From the NCBI GenBank assembly GCA_012839895.1, contig DUML01000075.1:1-64000 (forward strand): 64,000 nucleotides of DNA, read 5' to 3'. Origin of the DNA: Peptococcaceae bacterium. GTDB taxonomy: Bacteria; Bacillota; Desulfitobacteriia; Desulfitobacteriales; Syntrophobotulaceae. This document shows positions 36,605 through 46,164 of this stretch, one piece after another. The notes under the pieces were generated by a model. It ran no database searches and had not been told where the DNA came from. It was given only the letters and a program-made list of their open reading frames with translations. Position 1 is the first letter of the stretch, and each line of letters starts with the position of its first letter. Position numbers and translations under genes: made by a program.

Positions 36605-38294
36605 TCGTGTCTTCCTGGCATAAATCCTTAAGCTTAAGGCGCACTTCGTCTTCTTTGGCCTGAGGGCAAAAAAGATATAAAAAGTCACCGGCCAACATCC
36701 TGGTATTCCCTTGCGGAATGATTTCTTCTTCGCCCCTGCGGATACTAACTACCAGGCAACTCTCCGGCCACTTGATATTTTTGACCTTTTGGCCCTCCAA
36801 CCGGGAACCCTGGCAAACAACTTCTTCAATGATAGTTTTTGCGAATTTATTGGCCTGTTCCTCTCCCCCAGGCTGAGCCTGATTATTTCTCTCCAGGGAT
36901 AGGTTGGTACCTTCAGCTCCGAAATCTAAACCGGCCTTCTCTTTTGCTGCTTTAGCGGGAGCAATAATAGTTAATTGCAAAAGATCATCATAAATGGAGC
37001 TAATCCGCAAGAGATCACTCACCAGATAAGCAACCATACAAGTAATAATTACCGGTAGCAAATGCTGGAAAGAGCCTGTCATTTCAACTATTAATATACT
37101 GCCTGTTATAGGGGCTTTGACCACGGCTGTAAATAAGGCAGCCATTGCAAAGACCACAAAATTAGGTATCAAATCCGGGCTTACTTGATTAAGGCCGGCT
37201 AAAACCTGCCCGAAAATACCGCCTACCAATGCGCCGATAACCAGCATAGGCAAGAATATTCCCCCTGGTGCTCCCGAAGCGGCGCAGAGCATTGTAAAGA
37301 GAAATTTGACAACTAATAGCAACAGCAAAAAGGACAAAAGGTAACTTTCTCCGGCCAGTGAAAGAATAAAGCTTTCTCCCCCTCCCAGTACTTGGGGGAG
37401 GAAAAACCCCAAAATACCGGCAATAAAAAGTGGTGCAAGAGGAAACCAGGAAGAAGGCAAAAAAGGAAAAGCTGTCCGGAGACGGCCGTACAACTTATAA
37501 GTCTGCACTAAAACTTTATTAAACAAGGCTCCAACCAAACCACAACATAACCCTAAGCCAAGTAAAGCCCAAAAATGACTCTGGGGCAAAATAGGAATCC
37601 CAGAAAAATCCAAAACTGGTTTAGGGCCAAAAAATTGGCGCATCACAAAGTCCGCCGATAAAGCCGCCCCCATGGTTGACAATAAAGCCGCCGGTGAAAA
37701 GCTTTTATGGACTTCTTCCAGAGCAAAAACCACTCCTGCCAACGGTGCATTAAAGGCGGCAGCCAAGCCGGCCCCCGCCCCACAGGTTACCAGATATTTT
37801 TCCTCAACTCTGAGCCTGCCCAATAAACGGCTCACTCCCTGCCCAACCGAGGCGCCTATCTGAACAGACGGGCCTTGTCTGCCTAAGGAAAGACCCGCTC
37901 CAATAGCAATAATCGTACCGAAAAATTTGCCGATGAGGTTACGGGCCCATTTAAGTTTAACCTGGCCGAGTAAAAAGCCTTTAACCTGGACAATCCCGCT
38001 TCCCGCTGTCTGAGGCGCTTTACTGATAATCAAGCTGATAAGCCCCGCAACAAGAACCAGCGCTGCAAAACGGATTATTAGTCCCAGAAAGCCTGTCCCC
38101 GCTAAAAGCTGATAACTGTAAACCCGCAAATTCTCGGCGCGTTCCAGTAGGAAACGGAAAGCCGAGATCACTAACCCTACACAAATTCCGGTAAAAACGC
38201 CTTCAAAGAAGATCTTTAAGCGAAAATTTTTGCCGCTAAGGAGCAAAAAAATATCTCTCATTTGCTCTGAAGGCCGCGAACCACGCCAAAACAT
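36588..38294 (-). CDS. ClC-family chloride channel/antiporter with C-terminal TrkA-C domain
   Basis: 568 residues. The N-terminal about 430 form the ClC membrane domain with GSGIVQVKG near residue 97 and GRQGPSVQIG near 138, plus FNAPLAGVVFALEE near 180, GAPGGIFLPML near 345 and APITGSILIVEM near 395. The C-terminal about 70 residues resemble an RCK/TrkA-C ligand domain, joined by a polar linker. The gating glutamate of GREGP is glutamine here (Q140, codon CAA at 37875-37877), while the inner-gate Glu (FALEE) is kept. Known E-to-Q mutants in other ClC proteins lose proton coupling, so channel-like behaviour is possible. Confidence 0.92.
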   Translation of the reverse strand: MFWRGSRPSEQMRDIFLLLSGKNFRLKIFFEGVFTGICVGLVISAFRFLLERAENLRVYSYQLLAGTGFLGLIIRFAALVLVAGLISLIISKAPQTAGSGIVQVKGFLLGQVKLKWARNLIGKFFGTIIAIGAGLSLGRQGPSVQIGASVGQGVSRLLGRLRVEEKYLVTCGAGAGLAAAFNAPLAGVVFALEEVHKSFSPAALLSTMGAALSADFVMRQFFGPKPVLDFSGIPILPQSHFWALLGLGLCCGLVGALFNKVLVQTYKLYGRLRTAFPFLPSSWFPLAPLFIAGILGFFLPQVLGGGESFILSLAGESYLLSFLLLLLVVKFLFTMLCAASGAPGGIFLPMLVIGALVGGIFGQVLAGLNQVSPDLIPNFVVFAMAALFTAVVKAPITGSILIVEMTGSFQHLLPVIITCMVAYLVSDLLRISSIYDDLLQLTIIAPAKAAKEKAGLDFGAEGTNLSLERNNQAQPGGEEQANKFAKTIIEEVVCQGSRLEGQKVKNIKWPESCLVVSIRRGEEEIIPQGNTRMLAGDFLYLFCPQAKEDEVRLKLKDLCQEDTKNCRF

Positions 38295-38379
38295 CTAAAA
38301 CCTCCGTCGAGCAACTGTCAAGCAACTGTTAAAGCTCTAAATCTAAAATAAAGCTCTATATTTAAAGTCTAACCGAGAT

Positions 38380-38940
38380 TTATCCCTTCAGAAAATCTTC
38401 TTTAAGCCTTCTTAACACCTTACCGGCTGCTTCAGCCATTGCCCTGTACCCTTCCACATTGGGATGGACTTCATCTAAAAAAAACTCCTGCCGGGCCATC
38501 ATTCCGGTAGCATCTACCAAAGCGGCATAAAAATCGATGATTGTAATTTTCTTTTCTTCAGCATACTCCCTTAACCAGTCCCGGTATGCCTGCAGAATAA
38601 ACTCTTCCGGATAAGCCATAGTGGGAGTGGGTATTCCTAAAACAGGGATAATGTCATTTCGCCAACAATATTCGACAATAATTTCAATGTTTTCACTATA
38701 GTCTTCCAAATCAACTTGGCAAAAAGCATCATTAGCTCCACCGAGAATTATACAGTGGCTGGGAGCTAAAGGCAAAACCTGACGACGCATCCTGCGGCGC
38801 ATGTCCCTGGTCAGATCTCCACAAATACCCAAGTTATACATTTCAATCTGGAGCTCATTGGCCACAATTGCTACCCAAGAGTCTTGGGGATAGCAAAGAT
38901 AACCTTCCGTAATTGAATCCCCTAAGGCCACAACACGCAA
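38380..38940 (-). CDS. SGNH/GDSL-family hydrolase
   Basis: 186 residues with all four SGNH blocks: ALGDSITEG (nucleophile Ser near residue 9), NLGICGD near 36, LGGANDAF near 67, and DEVHPN near 157 (catalytic Asp/His). No signal peptide, so a cytoplasmic esterase or lipase-like enzyme of TesA/YpmR type; substrate unknown. It is the last gene in a minus-strand series. The spacer 38941-39191 is pyrimidine-rich with no visible gene. Confidence 0.9.
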   Translation of the reverse strand: MRVVALGDSITEGYLCYPQDSWVAIVANELQIEMYNLGICGDLTRDMRRRMRRQVLPLAPSHCIILGGANDAFCQVDLEDYSENIEIIVEYCWRNDIIPVLGIPTPTMAYPEEFILQAYRDWLREYAEEKKITIIDFYAALVDATGMMARQEFFLDEVHPNVEGYRAMAEAAGKVLRRLKEDFLKG

Positions 38941-39191
38941 ACTAGACCCCCCTTAAACAAACATATAAATCTATGAAACAAACCTACTAACCCATTCCTA
39001 ACAAACCACAAAAATTTATTAGTCCTGGTACTTAAATTAGTTATTCTGGGAGAGTTGATATTTCCCTGCTTTTTCTATCTCTGCTGCCGCTTTTTTTTCT
39101 ATATTTCTTGTCTATTACCGCTGTTTTTTATTTTTAATCTCTATTTGCCATTGAATTTTCAATATTTTGCAGTTGTATTTTCTAGAACCGC

Positions 39192-40433
39192 TTAACCTAA
39201 AGGGAGGGGCTTTCTTTTTCCGACTATCATAGTTGTAATTTTCCACCCCGCAAAAACTAAGAGCAACAACCCGCTGGCTGCGTAAGACCAAGGTAGGCCA
39301 AGCAAAGGGATCAAGACCCCAAAGAAAAATGAACCTAAGCCAATACCGATATCAATAGTACTGTCCTCCAGAGCCAAAGCCGTCGTCCTGCGGCTTATAG
39401 GAACCACATCCACCACCCAGGAAATCAGGACTGCTATACTACCGGCATACCCAAATCCGCTCAAAAAACTACCGAAATAAAGCAGCCAAGATTGCAGCGG
39501 CAGGAAATAAAGAAGGGCCAGCCCTGTCCCCATAATCATAATCCACGGGAAAACAACTTCCGCCCGGCCTTTGCGGTCGGATAAGGTTCCGGAAATCAGG
39601 CTGGAAATAATGCTGCCTATCCCAAAAACTGTAAAGAAAAGACCGGAATTAATATGGGGAGCGGCCTGCTCTACATAAATTGCCGAGAAAGTCTGCACCA
39701 GACCGTAACAGATAGAAACTAAGAAAATGCTTTGAAAAATAGGAATCAGCTTTTTGTCCTTTAAAAGGGAGAGCATCCCCAGTCCGGGTTTAATCACAGG
39801 ATCGACAGCCGCGGGGGCGGAAGCCGCCGGAGCTGCAGCTACAGGAGCATCAGGCACAAGGGCGGCATGGTTCTCTGTTTTGGGAGGCTCTTTTACAAAA
39901 TGTAAAAAAGCCATGGCCAAAAAGCCAATTGCGATACCTAAAAGATGGTACCATGTATACCCGAAACTATTAAGTACCTTTAAGGCCAGGGTAGGCCCAA
40001 CCAAAAGAGTTGACATGGTTACCAAGCGGTAAAAACCGATATAAGCCCCCACCTTGCCTCTTGGTGCCAGAGCGGAAACAACAGCAGAAGCACTGGAAAA
40101 ATAGGCGGCTAAGCCAATAGCTTGATACATTCTTACCAAGAGGACATACCAAAGAGACTGGCTAAAGAGAAACAAGAGCGGGGCAGTCATAAAGGCCAGC
40201 CCCCCGATAAACAAGGTAATCCTATTCCCTTTGGCGTCAGCTAAAGGGCCAAAATAAAACCTGAGAACAACTGCCGTTAAATAAAACAGGGTACTCTGTA
40301 AACCGGAAACAAATTCTGAGCCGCCGATGGCCAAGATATAAACAGGAGTGATCACCTGGGCAATATTAAAGTTGAGAAAAATAAAAAAAGTACCGGCTAA
40401 TAGTAGATAAAAACTGCGTTGATTGCTAACCAT
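39192..40433 (-). CDS. MFS transporter
   Basis: 413 residues, about 12 helices in two halves. The MFS loop 2-3 motif is GPLADAKGNRITLFIGG near residue 61 and its C-terminal counterpart SGTLSDRKGRAEVVFPW near 283. The central cytoplasmic loop (about 190-215) is unusually rich in Ala and Pro. Substrate unknown; a drug or metabolite exporter is the default guess. It lies downstream of the TetR gene and could share its regulation. Confidence 0.88.
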   Translation of the reverse strand: MVSNQRSFYLLLAGTFFIFLNFNIAQVITPVYILAIGGSEFVSGLQSTLFYLTAVVLRFYFGPLADAKGNRITLFIGGLAFMTAPLLFLFSQSLWYVLLVRMYQAIGLAAYFSSASAVVSALAPRGKVGAYIGFYRLVTMSTLLVGPTLALKVLNSFGYTWYHLLGIAIGFLAMAFLHFVKEPPKTENHAALVPDAPVAAAPAASAPAAVDPVIKPGLGMLSLLKDKKLIPIFQSIFLVSICYGLVQTFSAIYVEQAAPHINSGLFFTVFGIGSIISSLISGTLSDRKGRAEVVFPWIMIMGTGLALLYFLPLQSWLLYFGSFLSGFGYAGSIAVLISWVVDVVPISRRTTALALEDSTIDIGIGLGSFFFGVLIPLLGLPWSYAASGLLLLVFAGWKITTMIVGKRKPLPLG

Positions 40434-40517
40434 AATTTATCCGAATCCTTTCTTTCCACCTATCGGTAGTCCGTACCGTTGTACCTCAAATAAGGATAAT
40501 ACCCACTTTGCTCCCAG

Positions 40518-41096
40518 TCAATCCCCTTCAGCAGGCAAAAGCTCAAAAGCTCCGAAGAAAAACATCTCCATAAAGTTTAAACCGACTTCTTCCAGAGGCA
40601 TACCGCTCTCCAGAATAAAACGGGGATTTATCACTTCAGTCATAGCTGTAAAAAATGCCGCTTTAAAAATCCGCGGATCGACTCGCCAGCGGAGTTTAAC
40701 CTGGCTATTGCTCAAAGTGTAATCCAATAATGACTCCAACTTGCTTTGCCGTAGTTTATTTATTTTTTGCCAGAGCAGAGGATAATAGTTGGCTAAATCT
40801 GCAATCACCTGCCTGTTAATAAGGTAAGTAATATTTTTTATGATTGTTAAAAAAGCCTTTCTGGGGTCTCTTTCAGAACCCAGGACTTCCATATAGCGAG
40901 CAAGGACTCGATCCATTACTTCTTCTACCGTAGCCTCAAACAGTTCTTCTTTCGAGCCAAAATAGCGGTAGATTGTCCTTTTGCTTACTCCTGCTTCTTT
41001 AGCCAGCTCCTCTAAAGATAGATTGTAAAAACCCCGTCCTTTTTTCAGCGCCAACTCTTCGCAAGCCAGTATTAATTTATCCCGGGTTTTGGACAC
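40518..41096 (-). CDS. TetR-family transcriptional regulator
   Basis: 192 residues. N-terminal HTH at about 22-55 (LSLEELAKEAGVSKRTIYRYFGSKEELFEATVEEV); the helical C-terminal ligand domain is variable. It follows the ABC permease gene by 12 bases and is the last gene of the HlyD-ATPase-ATPase-permease-TetR run, so it probably controls that efflux system. The order resembles E. coli ybhGFSR with cecR. Confidence 0.92.
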   Translation of the reverse strand: MSKTRDKLILACEELALKKGRGFYNLSLEELAKEAGVSKRTIYRYFGSKEELFEATVEEVMDRVLARYMEVLGSERDPRKAFLTIIKNITYLINRQVIADLANYYPLLWQKINKLRQSKLESLLDYTLSNSQVKLRWRVDPRIFKAAFFTAMTEVINPRFILESGMPLEEVGLNFMEMFFFGAFELLPAEGD

Positions 41097-41108
41097 TCTT
41101 CTTACCCC

Positions 41109-42224
41109 CTAGGCAATTTTCTTTTTAAACTTCAAAACACTAACAGTTACAAACAAGATCGAAAATACTATTAAACATATAACTTGCCCCACTAGATAGG
41201 AAAAGCCTATCCCTTTGAGGACAATCCCTCTAATAATGTCCAGATAATAAGTTAAGGGAATAACATCGCTAATGTAATAAATTATTTTAGGCATGGCATC
41301 GCGGGGAAAGAGAAATCCGGAAAGCATAATACTGGGAAGCATGACGAAAAAAGACATTTGAAAGGCTTGCATCTGAGTTTTAGCCAAATTGGAAATCATA
41401 ATACCCAAACCTAAGGAAGCGGTTATAAAGAAAAGAGTGAGCAGATAGAGTTCTAAAATACTTCCCCTGATCGGCACTCCGAACACCAGAACACCGACCA
41501 ATAGGGCCACAGTAATTTGAATATACCCCAAAAAAATATAGGGCACAATTTTACCGATCATTAGTTCGTACGGCTTAATCGGAGTGACAATAAGTTGTTC
41601 TAAGGTCCCTCTCTCTCTTTCCCGGACTATTGCCATAGAAGTCATTATAACCATGGTTAAAGTTACTATGATCCCCAAGATTCCCGGCACCATGTAATAA
41701 GCAGTAATCCCGTCAGGATTATACCAGGCTCGCACCCGCACATCATAAGGGAGGCTGTTTAAGTCCGCGTTGATTTTTTTGGCTATAACCTCCTGGGATT
41801 TAAGCAAACCTATGGAATTAGCCACTGCCATAGCCTGATTGGCGACCATATTATCACTGGCGTCAACCAAAACTTGTAGAGCTACAGATCCACCCCTTTT
41901 TACTTCCCTGGAAAAATCCGGTGGGAAAATCACTCCAACTTTGGCTTTTCCGCTGTCAATCATGGCATTAACCTCATCAAAGCTGTTAACCGTATAGTGA
42001 ATATCGAAATACCCTGAAGCAACAAAGGCCTCCAACATTGCTCTGCTTTCTTCACTGGTAGACTGGTCAAAGACTACGGTAGGAATATGCCTGACTTCAG
42101 TCTGGATAGCAAAACCAAAAAGCAAAAGCTGAACCAAAGGCAGCATAAAAATCAGTCCAATGGTCATCCTGTCCCGGCGCATCTGCAAAAATTCTTTATA
42201 AAGAATTGCTTTAATCCTTCCCAT
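41109..42224 (-). CDS. ABC-2 type permease (YbhS/YbhR-like)
   Basis: 371 residues. One helix at the N-terminus (about 20-40), a large extracytoplasmic domain (about 45-175), then five helices including MVPGILGIIVTLTMVIMTS near 177 and GTLEQLIVTPIKPYELMIGK near 207, the standard ABC2_membrane_3 plan. Exports a drug or lipid-like compound with the two ATPases upstream. Only one permease is encoded, whereas the ybh system has two, so a homodimer is likely. Confidence 0.9.
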   Translation of the reverse strand: MGRIKAILYKEFLQMRRDRMTIGLIFMLPLVQLLLFGFAIQTEVRHIPTVVFDQSTSEESRAMLEAFVASGYFDIHYTVNSFDEVNAMIDSGKAKVGVIFPPDFSREVKRGGSVALQVLVDASDNMVANQAMAVANSIGLLKSQEVIAKKINADLNSLPYDVRVRAWYNPDGITAYYMVPGILGIIVTLTMVIMTSMAIVRERERGTLEQLIVTPIKPYELMIGKIVPYIFLGYIQITVALLVGVLVFGVPIRGSILELYLLTLFFITASLGLGIMISNLAKTQMQAFQMSFFVMLPSIMLSGFLFPRDAMPKIIYYISDVIPLTYYLDIIRGIVLKGIGFSYLVGQVICLIVFSILFVTVSVLKFKKKIA

Positions 42225-42236
42225 TAGCCTTCCCCC

Positions 42237-43199
42237 TTACCCTCTAAATATATCTTGTGGCAACTCGGCTTCGGCAGCCCTTTGCCTTTGAGCTAAAGCC
42301 AAAAAAACGTCTTCCAACGAAGGGGTTATTCTTTTAACCTCACAAGCGAAAGTTTCTTGCAAATGCTTGATGCCCCTCTCATCCCTAAGGAGGGCGTGAA
42401 GCAAAGAACCATGAATTGTGCATTCCTTGACATAAGGCAAGGCTTCCACTTCTTTGGTTCTGCGAATCCCGTCCGGAAGGGCAAGTTCAACCATTATACC
42501 TTCGATCACCTTCTTTTTCAGATTATCGGGACTGTCTACCGCCATTAACCGTCCACGGGACATAAAAGCGATACGGTGGCAGCGTTCGGCCTCATCCATA
42601 AAATGGGTAGTCACTAAGACAGTAGTCCCTTCACTGACTAAGCTGCGAATAATTTGAAAGAACATTCTCCTGCTGGTCGGGCTGACTCCACTGGTAGGTT
42701 CATCGAGAAAAAGAAGGGGTGGTTTGGCAATTAACGCACACCCCAAAGCCAAGCGCTGCCTAAAACCGCCGCTTAAATTGGCTACCAGTTCATTTTCCCG
42801 TCCTTTAAGTCCGGCCATGGCTATCATTTCTTCTATTCTGGCAGGTGATTCTCTCTTGGAGATTGAGTAGAGGCCAGCATAAAAACGGAGGTTTTCTTTG
42901 GCTGTAAGATCATCATAAAGACTGAACTTCTGGGACATATAGCCAATCTGCGCTTTTATTTTTTCAGTTTCCCGCTGGAGATCATAACCTAACACTGTAG
43001 CCCGGCCGGAAGTCGGCTCCAAAATACCGCACAGCATCCGGATGGCAGTTGATTTTCCCGCTCCGTTAGGCCCGAGAAAACCAAATATTTCACCCTTTTT
43101 TATTTGCAGAGATAATTGGTCAACAGCAGTAAAAGTGCCGAATTTTTTGGTGAGTTTGTCCGTCGCAATAACATATTCCTCTGCTATTCCTTCGACCAT
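42237..43199 (-). CDS. ABC transporter ATP-binding protein (second)
   Basis: 320 residues. Walker A GPNGAGKSTAIRM near residue 43, signature LSGGFRQRLALG near 143, Walker B LLFLDEPTSGVSP near 163 and the switch His in TTHFMDEAERC near 196. Homologous to the next ATPase; in YbhF-type systems the two are fused in one chain, here they are separate genes whose ends overlap by 16 bases. Confidence 0.94.
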   Translation of the reverse strand: MVEGIAEEYVIATDKLTKKFGTFTAVDQLSLQIKKGEIFGFLGPNGAGKSTAIRMLCGILEPTSGRATVLGYDLQRETEKIKAQIGYMSQKFSLYDDLTAKENLRFYAGLYSISKRESPARIEEMIAMAGLKGRENELVANLSGGFRQRLALGCALIAKPPLLFLDEPTSGVSPTSRRMFFQIIRSLVSEGTTVLVTTHFMDEAERCHRIAFMSRGRLMAVDSPDNLKKKVIEGIMVELALPDGIRRTKEVEALPYVKECTIHGSLLHALLRDERGIKHLQETFACEVKRITPSLEDVFLALAQRQRAAEAELPQDIFRG

Positions 43200-44077
43200 G
43201 CTTTTTCACCACCTGCCATCAAGACAAAAATATCTTCCATCCTGGGCCTGACCTGCTCAATGCTAAATACAGACAATCCTCTGCTCTTAAGCTTACTCTT
43301 AATTAGGTTCTCGGCATCTTCCTTTTTTTCTATAATCAACCGGTATTTATCGCCAAATAGGGCACTATCCATAACTCCTTCCCCTTGGACAAACAACCCC
43401 GGTTCACGAACTTCCGTTCTTACCTCCCAGACCTGATGAGCAAACCCCTCAACAAGCTCCTTAGGAGTAGCAAGGGCAGTCAGCCGGCCTTCACTTAAAA
43501 AAGCTACATGAGAACATAACTCAGCTTCGTCCATGTAAGGAGTAGAAACTAAGATAGTTACTCCTTCGGCATTTAGTTGGTAAAGAATTTTCCAAAATTC
43601 TTTGCGGGATTCAGGGTCAACCCCATAAGTAGGTTCGTCCAAGAGCAAAAGCTTCGGCTGAGTAACCAAAGCACAGGTTAGGGATAATTTTTGTTTCATC
43701 CCCCCTGAAAGCTGTTCGGCAAAACGGTCTTGAAAAGGCAGAAGATTAGTTAAGGCTAAAATCTCCTCGGACCGTTTTATAATAATCTCTTTTGACAAAC
43801 CATACAAAGCACCAAAAAATTGCAGGTTTTCCCGAACAGTAAGGTCCCCATACAGACTGAAACGTTGGGGCATATAACCGAGGCTGCCCCCTGCATTAAT
43901 CCCTATTTTCCCTTCATCCGGTGTTAAAAGTCCGCAGATTAGGCGTATCAAGGTTGTTTTACCTGCCCCATCCGGCCCTACAATGCCAAATATTTCCCCT
44001 GCCTGAACATTAAAGCTTACATTGGCCAGAGCTTGCACCTTGCCAAATCGTTTCTTTACGCCTTTTACTGTAATCAT
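43184..44077 (-). CDS. ABC transporter ATP-binding protein (first)
   Basis: 297 residues. Walker A GPDGAGKTTLIRL near residue 34, signature LSGGMKQKLSLT near 124, Walker B LLLLDEPTYGVDP near 144. The switch position is in STPYMDEAELC, where Pro-Tyr replaces the usual His, so this site may hydrolyse ATP poorly. This would make an asymmetric ATPase pair. It overlaps the HlyD gene by four bases. Confidence 0.93.
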   Translation of the reverse strand: MITVKGVKKRFGKVQALANVSFNVQAGEIFGIVGPDGAGKTTLIRLICGLLTPDEGKIGINAGGSLGYMPQRFSLYGDLTVRENLQFFGALYGLSKEIIIKRSEEILALTNLLPFQDRFAEQLSGGMKQKLSLTCALVTQPKLLLLDEPTYGVDPESRKEFWKILYQLNAEGVTILVSTPYMDEAELCSHVAFLSEGRLTALATPKELVEGFAHQVWEVRTEVREPGLFVQGEGVMDSALFGDKYRLIIEKKEDAENLIKSKLKSRGLSVFSIEQVRPRMEDIFVLMAGGEKAWSKE

Positions 44078-45129
44078 GATGAGCCAGCTTCCTGTTCCGG
44101 CTGAGTATTTTGCTGTTCTCCTTCTTGAGAGGGAGCAGTAAGACTTGCTTTAGGAATGATAACATCCGCCGGCATGCCGGGTTTTAAGAATCCTTCCTCA
44201 TTAGCCGCTTCAATCCTTACTTTATACACAATGTTTGTTCTTTCTTTTTTTGTCTGAATGGTTTTGGGAGTAAATTCACCGCGACTTGCTATTTCTGCCA
44301 CTACCCCCTCGAAGACTTTGTCCAGACCGCTGACTGTAAATTGCACCTTGGCACCGAGCTTAACATAAGGCAAGTCATCAGTTGGCACATAAACATTGAT
44401 CCAAACTCTTCGCAAATCGGCAACAGTAGCCAGGGAAGCGCCTGCCTGGACATACTCTCCGACCTCATAATTGGTGCTTAGGACAGTTCCTGTCAGGGGA
44501 GAAACTATTTTCAAATCAGCCAAGACTGTTTCCGTGGCTTTAAGGACCGCTTCCATCATCTTGACTTGATTTTCCGCGGCTTTAATCTGTTCCTCCCGGC
44601 CCCCGGCCTGTAAAAGGGTGAATTTGGCCTGGGCAGCTTGCAATTGGTTTAAGGCTACAATGTGTTTCTGTTCATATCCTTCCAGCTCAGCTTTGGAGAT
44701 ACTGCCTTCCGCAAAGAGTATTTGCGCCCTCTCCAGATCCCTGGCGCTTTGCTCCAAAGCCACCTGCTGGATATTAACAAGAGCAAGGGCTTCTTGAATT
44801 TCTTGAGAGCGGGCTCCGGACAACAAGTCATTAAGTTGATTTTGGGCTATAGCTACATTCAAAGCATCTCTTTCCCTTTGGGCCAGCAAGTCATTGCGGG
44901 AGATTTCGGCGATCACATCATCTTTATTTACTTCCTCTCCGGCTCGAACCTTAAGGCTCTCAATTGTTCCCGCTACTTTAGCTGTTAGTTCCACAGTTCT
45001 TGCTTCCACTGTCCCCGAGGCTTCAACTACAGGGCTTTCCCTGGCGATATAAAATTTCCAGCCTACATAACCCAAAATTAAAATACTTAAAACAACAACA
45101 CCTATCATTGCCCTTTTTTTCTTATCCAT
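44074..45129 (-). CDS. HlyD-family membrane fusion / periplasmic-adaptor protein
   Basis: 351 residues: one N-terminal transmembrane helix (about 7-27), a biotinyl-lipoyl-like half (VEARTVELTAKVAGTIESL near residue 42), a coiled-coil hairpin (about 80-195, Gln/Ala/Leu rich), the second lipoyl half (SPLTGTVLSTNYEVGEYV near 213) and a beta-barrel. It is the first gene of the efflux operon. In a Gram-positive type cell it would act in the wall space rather than a periplasm. Its upstream gap has a weak hairpin (about 45286-45332). Confidence 0.92.
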   Translation of the reverse strand: MDKKKRAMIGVVVLSILILGYVGWKFYIARESPVVEASGTVEARTVELTAKVAGTIESLKVRAGEEVNKDDVIAEISRNDLLAQRERDALNVAIAQNQLNDLLSGARSQEIQEALALVNIQQVALEQSARDLERAQILFAEGSISKAELEGYEQKHIVALNQLQAAQAKFTLLQAGGREEQIKAAENQVKMMEAVLKATETVLADLKIVSPLTGTVLSTNYEVGEYVQAGASLATVADLRRVWINVYVPTDDLPYVKLGAKVQFTVSGLDKVFEGVVAEIASRGEFTPKTIQTKKERTNIVYKVRIEAANEEGFLKPGMPADVIIPKASLTAPSQEGEQQNTQPEQEAGSS

Positions 45130-45358
45130 CCCTCATTTCCTCCCATGCTTTTGTCACTTTGTCACTATTTTATGTCTATAGTGCCATTTTAGCACTCATC
45201 TTTCAAGCTGAAAATAACAAGAATAATTTTTTGCCCCGACCTTTCCCTATCCATCCCAAAAAGATAATTTTCCTACAATAATAAAGGGCTCCTCCGGCCG
45301 TTAATAATTGACCCTTTTGGAGCCTTGTTTTTCTTAATGGATAACATTTGGAATATGG

Positions 45359-46090
45359 TTAGATCTGTTGGAGAAGGTCTGGAAGTTCCGCAAAACCGGT
45401 GAACCTTCTTTCCAGGTGAGGGTAAGCATTATTTTTGTCAAACAAAAGAGTTGTAAACCCCAGCTTTTGAGGCGTTAAGTAATCATTTTCGTAATCATCG
45501 CCGATAAATATCACTTCCTGGGCATTTACCCCCGCCTTGGCTAAAGCCATTTGGTAAATAGCCGGATGAGGTTTTTTCCAACCTACATCAGCCGAAGCCA
45601 CGATGAAATCAAAATAATTGGCGATACCCTGTTCCTCCAAGATTTCCTGAATACCGCCTTTAACCAAAAAATTGGAGACAACACCCAATGTAAATCCTTG
45701 CCGGGTTAAAAAACTTAGAGCAGCGTATACTTCGCCGGAAGCAAAACACTTAGCCTTATATTTCGGCCAAAAAGTTGAGTATAAACTGTGGACGATCTCA
45801 GCCGTTCTAAAATCCCGACTGTTGTTTTGCTTTCCCCGCTTGGCCTCAGTTCTCTCCACAACCAGGCTGAGCCTTTCTTTCAATTCGTATTCTTTATAAA
45901 AGGGGGGAGAATCCTGCAGCTCTTTGCGGACGGCAATATAATGATCCAGGTATTCCTGAAAACTCTCCCAGTATGTTTCTACACCCGAGCCCGCATAAGC
46001 CCAAAGGGCATATTCTCTGACCCCGGGTATCTCCTCCATGTCAATCAACGTTTCCATACAATCAAAGAATATTATTTGCTGCGTTGCCAT
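45359..46090 (-). CDS. HAD-superfamily hydrolase
   Basis: 243 residues. Motif I is FFDCMETL with nucleophile D10; the second Asp of the usual DxD is Met12. Motif II is VSNFL near residue 139, motif III Lys is in WKKPHPAIY near 173 and motif IV is IFIGDDYENDYL near 193. The helical cap lies at about 15-105. The missing second Asp, which is the general acid in phosphatases, suggests dehalogenase-like or otherwise altered chemistry. Substrate unknown. Confidence 0.88.
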   Translation of the reverse strand: MATQQIIFFDCMETLIDMEEIPGVREYALWAYAGSGVETYWESFQEYLDHYIAVRKELQDSPPFYKEYELKERLSLVVERTEAKRGKQNNSRDFRTAEIVHSLYSTFWPKYKAKCFASGEVYAALSFLTRQGFTLGVVSNFLVKGGIQEILEEQGIANYFDFIVASADVGWKKPHPAIYQMALAKAGVNAQEVIFIGDDYENDYLTPQKLGFTTLLFDKNNAYPHLERRFTGFAELPDLLQQI

Positions 46091-46164
46091 GATCAGCCTC
46101 TTTTCAAAACAATACTCTTTATCTTCCCGCTATCTTCCTGCTTCCTTTATGGCAGGATCTTTTA

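Noticed and set aside
45286-45332. GGCTCC...GGAGCC hairpin considered as a T-box or strong terminator
   Set aside because: Stem is short with a long loop and no T-box sequence, so only weak terminator function is possible.
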